A stretch of 64,000 bases of DNA from assembly GCA_017893485.1 (NCBI GenBank), contig CM030366.1:185611947-185675946 (forward strand), given 5' to 3'. Shown here piece after piece: positions 1-11,880 of this stretch. This DNA is from Hemerocallis citrina (Eukaryota > Streptophyta > Magnoliopsida > Asparagales > Asphodelaceae). The notes beneath the pieces were generated by a model that was not told the DNA's origin, searched no databases, and saw only the letters and a list, made by a program, of their open reading frames with translations. Each line of letters starts with the position of its first letter. Position 1 is the first letter of the stretch. Position numbers and translations under genes: made by a program.

Positions 1-540
1 GAATAATGGGACGAGCATTCCAACGGCGACACGTGCAAAATACATGCATCGTAAGCACGTGCAATATACGTGCTTTGCAAGAACAGCACGAACAGCAAGA
101 ACAACTAGAACAGCAAACAGTGACCATAACAAGAACAGCAAATAGTAAAGCGATAGCACGGGCGAACCATGTGCACAACGAGAGGCAACGAACACTAGGG
201 ACGGCAGCACTCACGGTAAGAGACACAGCCACGACAGCGAGGGGGAACTTCAGGGTGAGGGAGTGCAGGTGATGGGGGTGCTCGGTGAGGCTGGGGTCAC
301 GAGGAGGTGGCAGATGTGGATGTGCTATGGTGGTCGAGGAGGAAGGCGACGGGGGTCATGAGGTAAACAGGGGAGGAGCAATGGGGAACAGGGGATCAGT
401 GCGTCGAGTGGCTGCATTTGAGGGCAAGGCGGCGACGGCAGGGATAATTAGGGTTGAATAGAGATTAGGGTTAGGGGAGTTTAACAGTATATATATAGGG
501 TTAGGCTAACGGGTTTCAGGTTAATGGGTGAAGAGATATA
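1..540. other. GC-rich low-complexity stretch, possibly LTR or hAT leader debris
   Basis: This stretch is much richer in G and C than its surroundings, with CAG/AACAGCA-like runs, ACGTGC motifs and a GGGTTAGG-rich right edge. Its composition resembles the LTRs of the gypsy element at 39405-46878, which also pass from GC-rich repeats into TTAGGGTTAGGG. The reading frame of 88 codons at 6-272 is low in complexity and has no recognisable domain, so I do not call it a gene. Confidence 0.25.
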
Positions 541-1190
541 CGATTAGTTGATGGGTTTGGATTTTAGATTAAAAATAAATAAATAAATAAATAAATAGTA
601 ATATGATAGTAAAAATAATCAAATAGTATGCATCAAGTTAATACTCAAATACTAATAAATACGATAGAATGTAAGACCTCACAAAATAATTAAGACTATA
701 TTCGATTTGAACTAAAATATAATAAGGAGCAATATAGTAGTACATATTAATTAATTAAATTAAATAATGTACATAAAATTCATACTCCAATAATAATAAT
801 AAAATATATGTTAAGATATATAGGTTTCACAAATCAATAAACAATTAAAGAAGGAATAACAATAATAATAAGATTTGGGTTTAACACGTTTATTGAAATA
901 ATCCAATAATAACAATATATTTTATTTGGGTTAAATAATTAACTGAATAAGAAAATAAACTTACAGAATGGAATAAGATTTGTATTAAAATATATAGTCG
1001 TCTGAAAATAGCGACAAATATAATTAATGAATAGAAATTGACTTTATTAGGGGATCCAATAATAAATTTCAACAAAAAGAATTAAAAAGCGGAAAATAAT
1101 TTATAAAGAATCGAAATATTGAAAATACACAGAAAATACGTATTGGCGGGAACGGGGGATACAAAGATAGTGAGAGTTCTAACGCTATGA
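541..1190. other. AT-rich gene-free stretch with a short AAAT run
   Basis: I see no gene here. A (AAAT)n run lies near 570-597, and the rest is AT-rich with no long open frame. It precedes the hAT transposase tail at 1196 and may be intron or spacer of that element. Confidence 0.3.
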
Positions 1191-1195
1191 CTGAG

Positions 1196-1500
1196 GTGTT
1201 ACAATGGTGGAAAGAGCATGAAACTCTATTTCCAATTCTTTCACACATGCAAGAGATCTACTAACCATTCAGCTGTCTACAGTTGCATCAGAAATTGATT
1301 TTTCTTAAAGTGACAGAGTTTAAACCGATTATAGGAATTACTTGAAGGCGGATTCATTGGAGATGTTCATGTTCATTGAAGATTGGATGAAAGCAGAAAA
1401 CATGACTCAAGAAAAAACAGTGGACACTTCAATAAGTGGAAGCGATTCTCCTGAAAATCACGTCGATTTGAGTAGGGAATTGAGGATGATGAGATCCTAG
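1196..1500 (+). pseudogene. hAT transposase C-terminal remnant
   Basis: Translation from 1196 gives VLQWWKEHETLFPILSHM and then a stop near 1250. This matches the WW(K/R)...FPILS..A motif of the hAT dimerisation domain at the transposase C-terminus. After frame shifts it continues with a segment containing FIEDWMKAENMTQ, which matches the position of the usual '..DW' end of the family, and stops at a TAG near 1498. The family protein is normally several hundred residues, so only the tail is visible, and it is interrupted. Downstream at about 7630-7765 lies a GGGCC-rich tract ending in an hAT-like terminus. This suggests that the CACTA element at 1819 inserted into an old hAT copy. The family is fairly sure; the limits are not. 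Confidence 0.6.
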
Positions 1501-2220
1501 ATTTAGATAAGTTGAGGTGCACAACAGTAGTCCAATGTCTTTTCTTCAATCTAACTCTAGGTTATCTTGAACTCTAGATTATCCCCTTAAACATGTAATT
1601 CAATAAATTTGTACGATTTTTTTTATTTTTATTACATGTATTTGTATGTAATTTGATTGTTATAAAAACTTATTCTAAGTTGAAATGAATAATATATACA
1701 ATTTTGTTTCACTCTTATACCCGTTGTATATTTTTTCATTTACTTTTTTAGTTAAATTTTTTTTTTTAAAACTCGGGCCAACCCGAACCGGCCCGACCAG
1801 AGTCGGGTTAGACCCGAACACTACAAGGAATTTGACATATAGTGACAGCAAAAATCCGTGGGTAAAAGGCAAAAAACCGTAGGTATAGCCCATAAAACCT
1901 ATACCAACGGACATATTTTTCCGTCGTTTTTAATTAGCTATACCCACGGCAAAATGCCGTCACTATAGCCTATAGCGACGGTTTTTCCACCCGTTGGACA
2001 AAACCTCGGTGTTATACCCACGGTTTCGTATCCGTTGGTATAGGTTTTAAAGACACCTTTTGCTTTCCTATACCCACGGTTGAAACTCCATTGCTATAGG
2101 TTTTAGCGATGGTTTTCACATCCAATTATTTGAATATATACCCATTGTGTTTATTCCGTTGGTATAGTTCTTTTCGTGCGATCCGTTGGCATAGGTTTTA
2201 GCAACATTTTTTATCCATAG

Positions 2221-2247
2221 CCCCCCCCCCCCCCCCCCCCCCCCCCC
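2221..2247. repeat. Homopolymer C tract of about 27 bases
   Basis: An uninterrupted run of C follows the left subterminal repeats of the CACTA element. Its true length is uncertain because such runs are hard to sequence and assemble. Confidence 0.8.
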
Positions 2248-2640
2248 GAATTTTATGGATAGGTCATAATTTGCTCTATACATAATTTTTTCTCATTAAT
2301 TACGCTTATGATAATTTAATATATTCTTTTATAATATTAATCCAATTATAAACTAAGTACACAATAAAATAAATAAATGTGTTTATGAAACAAAATTAAA
2401 TAAATTAAACTTCAATCATATTAAAAATATATGAAGATTACAAGAGTGTCAATTACAAATAGTTGAAAAGTCAACCTAAGAGTAAAGTCTTGTAACAATC
2501 TCATCCACTCAATTTCTAAGTTTGCTCCATCAAGAAAAAATTAGCTTCTAATCCTCACCTGCAAATAACAAAAAGAACAAATGAATCATAACATAACTCA
2601 ACATAAGAAATATTAACAATTTCAGTAAGAATTAGTTAAA
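2248..2640. other. AT-rich interior of the CACTA element, no gene seen
   Basis: AT-rich DNA between the subterminal repeats and the transposase tail. No open frame, RNA gene or repeat family was recognised. Confidence 0.3.
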
Positions 2641-2646
2641 ACTGTA

Positions 2647-3216
2647 TTAGATACCATCTTCAGTATCTTCATTAGTGTCTGGATTTAGAGAATTCCTATG
2701 GTCAGGGGCACTTGAAGCATCTGTAACCTATTAAAAATAAAATACAACTTATAGACTCTTCTTAATAAATATTTCCATCATTCATTAAAGAAAAAAAATT
2801 ATGGAAAAAAAGACATTACAAATGCAATACATTAGACTTAAACATATGGAAAATAAGTGATAAATAAAAAAATATCTCACACAAAACATAACATTGAAAT
2901 ATGAACTCCAAGAGTAAAATATAATATACCTGTCTTGCAGCCTGTATAATGTCATTCACATCTTCTCCAGAGAATCGATTATGAATCAACTACAGAACAT
3001 TTGTCAACATGATTTCCACTTGCTTAACTCTATTACGTAACTCTTGATTTTCAGACAAAGAAACCTTCTGTTTTTTAGGCTTAGGAATCTTGCCCATACA
3101 ACGCACACGTCCTCTCTTTTCAGGTCCTTGTACTTGGGAATATGTGTCATCCTTTCAAGGCATATGACTTTGTGTATTTTGGGCTGATTGAGATGTTCCA
3201 GCCTCATTATTGTGTT
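2647..3216 (-). pseudogene. Decayed CACTA transposase C-terminal exons
   Basis: On the minus strand the segment from 3216 encodes a product with QGPEKRGRVRCMGK and then PKPKKQKVSLSENQELRNRV. A 'GP..RGRVR..G' segment is typical of the tail of plant CACTA transposase proteins. It contains at least two in-frame stops. A good donor follows GCAAGACAG near 2931, and an acceptor near 2728 leads to a final exon (VTDASSAPDHRNSLNPD) that ends at a TAA at 2647-2649. The main TNP2-like catalytic region is absent. It sits on the same strand as the CBL exons, so one transcript could cross both. Confidence 0.5.
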
Positions 3217-3820
3217 TGTTTAGTTCAACCTGAAACATTACAAATATTAGAGAAATCATAGACTCATCAATATCTTAACTGCACAAAATTGAAAGTCTTT
3301 GGTTGTGTAGACTAATACATCTACACATAAGAAAAAACTGAATTATTTGCACCTTCAACTGGCTCAATAATTGTCCATAGTAATTAATCCATTTCAAACA
3401 TTAATAATATTAAACATACCCTAAAAGTATCAGTACTACTTTTTAATGCATAAACAAGACTGGCTTATTAATTTTCACAAAAAAGAACAATCAGCACCCA
3501 AGCTGAAGCAACAACAAAACAAACAAAGAAATGATAAACAGAGAAAGGCAGAATAATGCTTTCAAAAAAGTTGCTCATGTCTTTTTGCTGTCCACTGTAA
3601 CTTCACACATTGAATGGATGTGATACTGGGGGTTTGAATTTGATGAACGAATCGGATTTTTCATTTAATGTCCTAGAAAAAAGTTCTCACGTGGTTCTCA
3701 CCCAAATGAGTCATCCCCGGATCATAGCCCTATATGTGTGTGTGTGCATGTGATAATTATATAGCTGTCTAATATGTGCAATCATTAAAATCATCCATGG
3801 ACAGAAAGATCAGCGTATTA

Positions 3821-3946
<126 letters not shown>

Positions 3947-4138
3947 TTAAGAGAGGTAAACAAACCAATCTGCAATGACGTGATACTCAATACAAGAGGA
4001 ACAAATAATTGATTATGTTCCCAAAGAAGGATCAACATCCTGATGCTTTTCCAGATCAGGATTTACTCTTAATATTTGATACTCAGAATATATGATACAA
4101 CATTGAAGACTCGCAAAGAGACACTAACATGGATAACG

Positions 4139-4304
4139 CCTTTTTTTATATTTTTAACAAGGCCATAGCCACACACCCACCCTGCACACACACACACACA
4201 GCACACTCATCCCATAATTGGGGAATTGTGCAAGCCGAGGTTTGAACCCCCGACCTCTTGCTCACTAGCGAAGAGGCTTACCACAAGGCCACTAGGACAC
4301 TTGC
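4139..4304 (-). repeat. tRNA-derived SINE inside the captured CBL intron
   Basis: The minus strand begins GTGTCCTAGTGGCCTTGTGG, which has an A-box-like TGGCCTTGTGG. About 35 nt later comes GTCGGGGGTTCAAACC, a good B box. The element ends toward a CA/GT-rich stretch and an A-rich tail (TTTTTTT on +). This is the usual layout of plant SINEs transcribed by RNA polymerase III. A target duplication was not evident. Confidence 0.6.
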
Positions 4305-4789
4305 AGACTATTTTAATACTCTCTTTTGCTGTAAGATATATAAGAATAAAGCAATTAATACAGCGTATTTGGTGTTTTCCATCAGGAAAGTGTAGACTAT
4401 TGAAAGAATAACAGAAAACTTGATTCATCAACAATTAATAATTCATGCATCTTGGGGGAGGAGGGGTAGACTAACACCGAATATAAATAAATTCAACTCA
4501 GGCAATTTCTTTGAACTAACCTGACAAGCAACTGAATATTTTTATTAGTAATGAACAAGACTATGTCAAGTGTAGTGGCAACCACCCAATTTTTTTCAAG
4601 GTATTTTTTTTGGGCATGATCTGTCATATTGCAGAAGCTTTCCCTTCCATGTCCTTCACGATCATTAGCAATAGAATATAAGATGTATCAAATGGATGGA
4701 TTTTTAAGAAATAACAGGTACTTCCTTTGATTATGAAGTAAGAAAGAGTGGTAGGAAGTAGTTCCTTTCTGCTACAGCAGTAGTAGACA

Positions 4790-4895
4790 TTACACCTAAA
4801 TGGGCCCTATCATAGTGGTTTCTATCATGTTACATGGAGCAGATTCCACGAGATACAGAGTTCAAACCTCACCACTGAACATATATATATATTTG
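4790..4895 (+). repeat. SINE-like sequence with A and B box resemblance
   Basis: CATAGTGGTTTCTATC and, about 50 nt later, GAGTTCAAACCTCACCAC resemble polymerase III boxes. A TA repeat follows. It could be an old tRNA-derived SINE; the match is weaker than at 4139-4304. Confidence 0.35.
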
Positions 4896-5860
4896 TTAAT
4901 TCCCATTTACTTTGCATTTCCACACAAGTTATCTTTCCACAAATCATGTTTCTACATGATGTTTCTCCACATGATAGACCGATATGAGGGAAATTGCGAG
5001 CATGTCATCTTTCTCTAGAGGCCTTTCAACACAAACAAAGAGCCTACTGAGTCTATTGTAGAGATTGTTTGATAAATACTGTTAACCCAATATGCATCAG
5101 CTTAAGCTTTTGGGGTAAAGTACCTTCTAGAAATAGTAGTGGAGAAAAACAGCATATAATGAAGTTCTGTGGTGATCAACAAGTAGGAATATTGTCTTCA
5201 AAGGAAGAAAAAAAAAGCAGGAATATTAACTAAACATGTTTAAGAATAATTTAGATACAGATAACTAACTAGCATACATAGACCCTTATGACACCAAATC
5301 TTCTTTTTCTTTTATCTTCCTATCCTCTTTCACTGTCCTTGAGGAAATCCATGCTTCTCAGATTAGCTAATTTTTCACATCAGTTTGGCAATGATAACAT
5401 CATAATCAATTTCTAGCTGAAGAGAATATAATCGATATTAGGTTCATCTGTATTTATTCATTGGTCTGACTCATAAGATCAAGTGATCAAATTTCACAGG
5501 GTTGCAGCAAATGATTGTCAAAAAGAAAGAAAAAAATTATTCTAGTTCCAGGAAAACAACAATAATACTTACTTTGGAAGCACTGAAGCAGAGAATTAAA
5601 TATCTCCAGTCCATCTCATATATATTATTTGCTACAGTACAACGGAGCTAAAATTAATTGTTAAAAATCATTCAGTAATAATGATGCAATCACCTTTCAC
5701 ACAAAATAAGAAAGGTAACAGGAAAGAAATTAATAAGCATGAAAGTTGCTAAGAATAATAAAGAGTGCATTTCATTATAAACATTAAAAAGAAGTACAGA
5801 ATTTATGAGAACATATTCAAAAGGATCAAAGTGATATAAAACTATCATAGAAATTTTCAT
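4896..5860. other. Rest of the captured CBL intron, no gene seen
   Basis: AT-rich intron-like DNA between the two CBL exons (read on the minus strand). No further exon or repeat family was recognised. Confidence 0.35.
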
Positions 5861-5866
5861 GTACAC

Positions 5867-5947
5867 CTTATCAATGATACTCTCTATGACTTCATCAGAG
5901 AGGTTCATTCCTGATTTAGCAAGTGTAGCAACTACCATTTGTTTCAC
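5867..5947 (-). CDS. CBL: CBL-like exon, EF-hand 3-4 linker (27 codons)
   Basis: The exon is exactly 27 codons, preceded by an acceptor (GTCCAG) and followed by a donor (GTGTAC). It begins [10 protein letters not shown], as CBL exons do after the ...IERQE segment, and ends ...SIIDK. No stop or frameshift is seen, which suggests recent capture or continued constraint. Confidence 0.8.
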
Positions 5948-6259
5948 CTGGACACCAAAATTATGTATAATTATTATGGGCGTAATAGAAAATTTCACAG
6001 CAGTAATAATATCCTGATTTCCCAGTAAAAGACCTAATCCTTGTGTATACAATAAGATGGCAGTTACAAATACCCTGAGAAACCAAGTAAGCATGGCATA
6101 TATCTAATACAATGGGAATAAGGTGCATGTAATCTCATCTGACAAAACATAGATCAAGATTTTTGGGCATGTGAACTGCAAGTGTGTCCAATGCAGACCT
6201 AGAGACTGCTCAACTCATCCACTCCCTCCTAATTCTTGACTCAATTAAATGCATAGATT

Positions 6260-6325
6260 GAAATTGGTACTTGTGCCTCGATAGTTTTCCGTAGGTCGAT
6301 TTCATACTGAACACTGACTATAGCA
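6260..6325 (-). pseudogene. Possible decayed upstream CBL exon
   Basis: The minus strand reads VQYEIDLRKTIEAQ, which loosely matches the CBL segment with LYDLRQTGFIERE just before VKQMV, with small insertions and deletions. It lies in the right order, about 320 bp upstream of the exon at 5947. The match is short and gapped, so this is tentative. Confidence 0.3.
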
Positions 6326-6989
6326 TTATGATTGCAGAATAAACAGTAATAAGCAAAGATTAATTGGTTAAAAAATTGTCAGCTACCATCAACAATCAAG
6401 AATCTGAAACTAATATAATAATAAGGAGGAACAAGAAATCGTCGATGTATGTCACATTTCATTAAGAGATGCAAGTCAAGATCCTAAAAACAAATCTACT
6501 AGTGGTGAGAGATGAAAAACTGATCTACTCAACAAACTTAAGAGGAAACAATTCATGAAGTAAATTGTCATAACATATAATAAGAGCATCTTCTGTCATG
6601 AAGTAAAACAAAAACACCACTAATATACTCATATCCACAAATCCATTGAAGATTTTATAGATAAGGACAGCAGTGGAGACTGGAAGATGGTTACTATGAG
6701 TAGATAAGTACTAGATGCAAGCAAACATAATATGATTTCAGAAAATACGACGAATTCAACAAGGTAATGAGTCACTTTTATTAGTAAGAAGTGATACAAG
6801 GTCCTTTAAGTGTACTCTCCTCTGATAATTTTCTTCTTCAAGATCTCCACCCATCTTTCAGTTCTCTAAGCATGCTACAAGCCTACAACAAGTTTCCAGT
6901 AGATCTAGATCTACATCAAAATCCATAACCACAATGAATAGAACCATAAACTACCAGAACGCATTCTCAATGAAATCAAACAATAAACA

Positions 6990-7340
6990 ACAACATGGCA
7001 ATCAAAATTCATCAACTGAAGGGGAAGCACCCAAATTCATACATAGGGTTTGCAAAATTAATCAAAAATAGATGGTCGCGGATGATGGTGGAAGAGGTGG
7101 GTGACGGCGGACAACGAAAGACGATGGCGGATGAAGAAGTGGGCGACGGAGGTGGGTGGCGGTGGGTGGCAGCGGAGGAAAATGGCGAGAGGAAGACGGC
7201 TACTGCTGTGGCGAGGGAAGATGACGGCAGCGAAGTGGAAGACCGACGACGGCAGCGACGTGGAAGACCGACGACGGTGACGTGGAAGACCGACGACGGC
7301 GATGCGGTCAATGGGGGATTCGGGTGTGAGAGATAGAGAG
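6990..7340. repeat. GC-rich GACGACGG-type minisatellite near the CACTA right end
   Basis: A run of GTGGAAGACCGACGACGG-like units, repeated about three times near 7220-7300, sits in a GC-rich block next to the right subterminal repeats. Overlapping open frames on both strands (for example 6995-7336 and 7012-7554) come from this low-complexity composition. I do not regard them as genes. Confidence 0.5.
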
Positions 7341-7775
7341 GAGAGAGAGAGAGAGATGGGTGTGAGCGTGAGAGCTGTATAAATTGGAGGTATTTGGGAA
7401 TTGGTGGGAAAACAAAAAAGTTTGGAGGGAAATAAATTATAGAATATACCCACGGTGTTTTATCCCGTTGGTAAAACTTATAGTTACGGATTAAAAACTC
7501 TAAAGCTATAGGATACCTATACCCACAGCTCATTATACGTCTGTAGGTATACAATGTCTATACCCACGGTTTTAGTGATCCGTCACTATAGGTGTCCGTT
7601 GGTATATGGCAAATTTCTTGTAGTGGAAGGGGTTTTCGGGTTGGTTCAGGTTGAGTTTTTGAAACTCCAACTCGGCATAGCCCAGGCCTGCCCCCCATCA
7701 AGGCAAACACACCAGGATGGGGCTGGGCCCACCCCACCTGGCCCGAATGCCAACCCTAACGAAACAACAAAAAAA

Positions 7776-8214
7776 TGAAGTAAAAAGTACAGATTTTCCA
7801 TGAAGCACCTACCGTGTAATTACATTCACTTAATATGAAGGAGTTCCAACAGGTCCTTTTTCTCATCAACTATAGGCAAAGCCTAATCATTAGCGTACTC
7901 TTTGCCAAATTTGTATCTTGTAGCATATACTTGATTGAAATATAATAGCATATACGTCGCTTGTGCTAGCAAAATAATTACTTTTATCCTACGTCCGGTA
8001 TAAAATATCATATGCCTAGTTAAGCATGGAGGTCAGATGCCCGATAGGGCAATCAGTGCTGTTCAAATACCTCAAAACAGTGCCTCTACACGATTCCCCT
8101 CTAGATCTTTGTGTGTGTGTGTTTTTAGGGAGTTTGTTAAAACTGGTTGTTGTTAGGGGCAATGCCTAACTCCCTTACCTTTATAAGAGTTGCTACTTAT
8201 TTAAAGAAAGAAGT
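7776..8214. other. Gene-free stretch
   Basis: No gene or repeat family was recognised. A GT run lies near 8109-8121. Confidence 0.3.
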
Positions 8215-8560
8215 ATACAACTGATTGGTGAGGCTCTAATGGTGCCATCACCGTAACAATTGATTTTGGAGCTTTCTTGGCCATGAAACCTTGGTAAATT
8301 GATAGATTTGAGAACTATGAGGAAGGAGAAGAGAACTAGGGTTTCAAGATGACCCCATAGTTCTAACAAAAATCAAGGGGGAAGAAGAAGTTTGGCTCAA
8401 ACGCCCTTGAATGGGTCGTCTTAACTCTATTTATACTGTAAAAACAGGTGTAAAGCACATAAATGAAACATGAATAGTGAGACACTTGGTCAGTTACTGT
8501 GTGCCCCCCACCATCAAATCCTACGGTGGCTAGCAGATCCAATGGCTCACATGCTCTCAT
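8215..8560 (-). promoter_or_regulatory. Promoter-like leader with an ATG, unidentified
   Basis: On the minus strand a TATAAATAGAG box near 8433 is followed by a leader containing AAACCCTAGTTCTC. An ATG at 8284 opens MAKKAPKSIVTVMAPLEPHQ, then runs on only a few codons to a stop. It resembles the start of a host gene or the leader of an LTR element, cut off downstream. I recognise neither the protein nor a partner LTR. Confidence 0.25.
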
Positions 8561-8984
8561 ACCGTTTATTGACTTATTACACTTTTACACAAAACACCCT
8601 ACAATTACAATTATTACATCTCCACTGATACTAACACTCTTTTCATATATCAGTTCTAATATCCCAAGCTCATCTCTACAGTGCAAACAACTTCATTGCT
8701 TCTCAAACTGCCACTCATGCATTCAGATGTGTATCACTGATCTCACTAGAATTAGTAATAATTCATAATACATAACCAACACCTTATACCCTATACCCTA
8801 ATCTACAATACAACAATTGAGTTGGAGATGCCAAAATTATAAGTCTATTTATAGTTACATTTACTATCCATTCCTTGCTCAAATATTAAATAAAACTTAC
8901 GTCCAATGCAGAGTTGCACATCTATTACTAAAGTTATTATTATAGATATAAACGTTCCTTCAAAATATTCCCTAATCTATTTTT
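8561..8984. other. Gene-free AT-rich stretch
   Basis: No supported gene. The open frame at 8499-8768 has no recognisable domain. Confidence 0.3.
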
Positions 8985-9043
8985 GTTTGTTTTTAATTTA
9001 CGAAAAAAGTGAATTATGACCGCCATATTTCATTAATAAGAGG

Positions 9044-9733
9044 TTAACAAAATAAACTCAGAGTACTAGGTAAATGTACAAAACTACAAAACAGGAAATA
9101 AAACATAAAACCTTCAACAGACATATGAGGGTGGGACAAATCCAAACATAATACAACATAACGAGTACGGGTACAATAAAAGAGATCCTTCCAACAAAGC
9201 TCTGAAGGGTGGGAATCCAGTACATGGAGCACCACTCAGTCAAGGGTAGATCCAATCACGATCTTCTTATCGTCGTACTCATCCACCTGAAAGGCTCTGA
9301 CAATCATCTCTCTCGGTCTCATCGTCGCAACTGTGACCCAAAATAAAATCAGATGCATAATATGAGTTAGATTACCAGAAATATTATTACAAGTCCCACG
9401 AAAATATTACAAGTCCCACGAAAATAAAAATTATTTCTATCAAGCCATAAAATACAGGTTGTTGCGGCGATGGTAATATATCACGTTTCTCTCATATTAT
9501 GTCGCTCTTTAGAAAACTTGGAACCAATCCACATGTCCCTAATCTATGCCTTCATTAGCAAAATGAACAATGTTTGTTTTTAAATTTTGAGCACATCATT
9601 ACACTAGAAAAGAAATACAAGTGAAAGAGATATCAAAACTAGCAAACAAAAGATAATAAAATACATATGAAAGCAAAATAATAAAACAATTGAACATTCA
9701 CCCCCTCCCTATGGATTAAGAGTGACTAGGGAG
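9044..9733 (-). other. Probable LINE 3' untranslated region
   Basis: This lies between the zinc-binding coding part and the A-rich end near 8985, and is interrupted by an hAT MITE at 9734. The open frames at 9044-9255 have no recognised domain and are taken as chance. Confidence 0.4.
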
Positions 9734-10029
9734 TAGGGCTGCAAACAAACCAAGCTACTCGGCTCGAGCTTGGTCAAATCTCGGTCAAAGCTCGACTCGA
9801 GACGAGCTCGAGCTCGAAAATCGAGCTCGATAGCTTAAAGAGCCGAACTTGAGCTTGGACTTTTTGTGATTATTAGGCTAAGCTCGCCAGTTACTCTGCT
9901 TGAACTCGATCAAAGTTCGGTCAAAACGAACTTGAGCCGAGCTCGAGCTTGAAGACTGAGCTCGATTGTTTAACGGGCCGAGCTCGAGCCTCAAAATACT
10001 TGGCTTGACTCGGCTCGTTTGCAGTCTTA
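9734..10029. mobile_element. hAT-type MITE with CTCGAGCT-rich interior
   Basis: Inverted ends TAGGGCTGCAAAC (left) and GTTTGCAGTCTTA (right) flank a 296-bp body filled with GAGCTCGAGCTCG-type palindromic words. An 8-bp target duplication, CTAGGGAG at 9726-9733 and TTAGGGAG at 10030-10037, differs at one base. Short inverted ends with 8-bp duplications and no coding capacity define an hAT MITE. It sits in the 3' part of the LINE. Confidence 0.82.
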
Positions 10030-10224
10030 TTAGGGAGCAGCTGTGCAGTGGCGAAAGCTGGAAATCGACCTTGAGTCTACTGCTCTGGTAGTTGATAGGG
10101 TGTGTTTTTGCAATCCTTTATGAAGACGAAGATGTTCTTGACAAAAACGTATAACAGAAAGGATCATCTAACAACGATGCTGAAGACCATGGCCCTGAAA
10201 TACAGTGAGATTGCGCCATTTCCA

Positions 10225-10770
10225 CTACAACCAGAGAGAATAAGTAAGGATCATACAGCGTATATTAAACCATTGTTTTTTCACCTTCGATGAGATCAAA
10301 CATTGCAACTCCATAAAACTGCGAGGGCGAATACGCATCCCTTCCCACCCCTCAACTTCTGACATGAAGGTCGCGAACTTTGAATAATAAATAAATAGAT
10401 GTGTTGTCGACTCGATTTGATTATCCCAACATAAAACACACCATATTGAAGGTAAATAGACATGGCGATGAGCAAGCCAGTCCCTAGTCGGTAAAAGACC
10501 GTTAACTAGCTTCCACAAGAACCACCATACACGACGTGTTGCCCATAACTTTCCTGGAATAGTCCTTGGGGTGGCTGGAGAACAATCATCAAATTTTCTC
10601 ATAGCATTCTCCAACTGTATATGTTGAAGGCTCATCGGACCTTAAAAAAGAAGCTTGACCACAACATTCTTTAATTAATTGTTGGACTAAGGATGGGTAT
10701 TGATCTAACTTCGTATAATGAAGTTGTCCATTCTCTAGAAACAAAGAACTCACCACTGCATTTTAATGAT
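10225..10770 (-). pseudogene. LINE zinc-binding (zf-RVT) C-terminal region
   Basis: The minus-strand frame from 10635 has no stop for 136 codons. It contains GKLWATRRVWWFLWKLVNGL and then LPSIWCVLCWDNQIESTTHL. This is the W.W+...LPT+..L..R.....C..C....E...HLF pattern of the reverse-transcriptase zinc-binding domain found at the end of plant LINE ORF2. In intact elements the domain likely helps bind the element's RNA. Its upstream neighbour in the LINE lies 8.6 kb away, beyond the copia insertion. Confidence 0.75.
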
Positions 10771-10774
10771 GTCC

Positions 10775-10927
10775 TGATAAGATAACAGAGATATTGAATT
10801 ATGAACTGATATTATTGGATTATGGAATGATCATAGCTAAGTACAATATCTCTTATATATAGAGAGGACACTAAATGCTAAACTATTACATATTCCGACA
10901 TGGACTAAATATAACATATATCTAACA
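10775..10927 (-). repeat. 3' LTR of the short-LTR copia element
   Basis: Starts TGATAAG and ends TCTAACA on the + strand. It matches 19257-19416 over its length with scattered changes. Confidence 0.88.
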
Positions 10928-11664
10928 CCCCTCTCAAACTCACGATGGGTCGAACAGTGTAAGTTTGCCCACCAAGTATCGAAATCTCTGACCAGTGTGA
11001 GATTTGGTAAAAAAATTATGTTATCTGTTGTCTGCTGTGAAGAGTTAACAGAATGAAGTAAAATGGTCTCTGCTTCAAACGCTCACAAACATAGTGGCAA
11101 TCAATCTCTATATGTTTTGTTTGCTCATGAAAGACAGGGTTGCTTGCAATGTGCAATGCACTTCGGTTATCACAATGAAGATGAGTAGTTCATGTAATAG
11201 TGAAACCCATATCTGATAACAGCCAATGAACATAAACAATCTCTCTAATAGTGGCTGCCATCGCTCTGTATTCAGCTTCTATGGAAGAACATGCAACAAC
11301 TGCATGTTTTTACTTCTCCATGAGATTAGCGAAGCACCAAGGAATAGGCAGAAACTTGTGGTAGACCGTCTGACGGTAGGATTACCTGTCCAATCTGAAA
11401 CAAAATATGTACTGAGCTCTAGTTGAGATGTAGAAGGCATGAATAATGAGAGAGTGATAGTGCTCCGAAGATATCTGAGGATCTGAAGAAGGGCACTGTG
11501 GTGAACTGATGTAGGAGCGAAAACAAACTGACTAACAATACTGACTGCATGAGCAATATCGGGTCTGGTCATGCATAAGTAGACAAGCTATCCAACAATC
11601 TGCCCGTATCGAGTAGGGTCAGGAAGGAGCTCACCATCTGTAGAATGAAGCATATAGGGGACCA

Positions 11665-11880
11665 CAACCCTAATGGATAATTATTGATTTCCAATTTTTC
11701 CCATCACAAAATTAGAAATTTACTTTACGGTTTCTACACGTAATATATCACACTTTAAATTATATGCTTTTAACCCATTACTTAATCTTGATTAGATCAC
11801 TTTAATTTGAATTAGACTTTAGAATAGCAATTATACATTTAGTCACATAGGTGAGCCTACATAGATTATTTTCCAACAAT
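11665..11880. repeat. AT-rich insertion of about 215 bp within the copia RT region
   Basis: The copia reading is interrupted between a segment encoding VPYMLHSTDGELLPD (about 11660) and one encoding TPLELHVK (about 11890). The inserted DNA has no open frame and starts near CCTAATGGATAATTATTG. It is probably a MITE or LTR scrap. I could not fix its ends or a target duplication. Confidence 0.45.

Noticed and set aside
4226..4290. Possible tRNA gene on the minus strand
   Set aside because: A and B boxes are present, but no cloverleaf or acceptor stem could be drawn. It fits a SINE head better.
6995..7554. Overlapping open frames on both strands (up to 180 codons)
   Set aside because: They come from GC-rich GACGACGG repeats and CACTA subterminal DNA. 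The products are low in complexity and without a domain.
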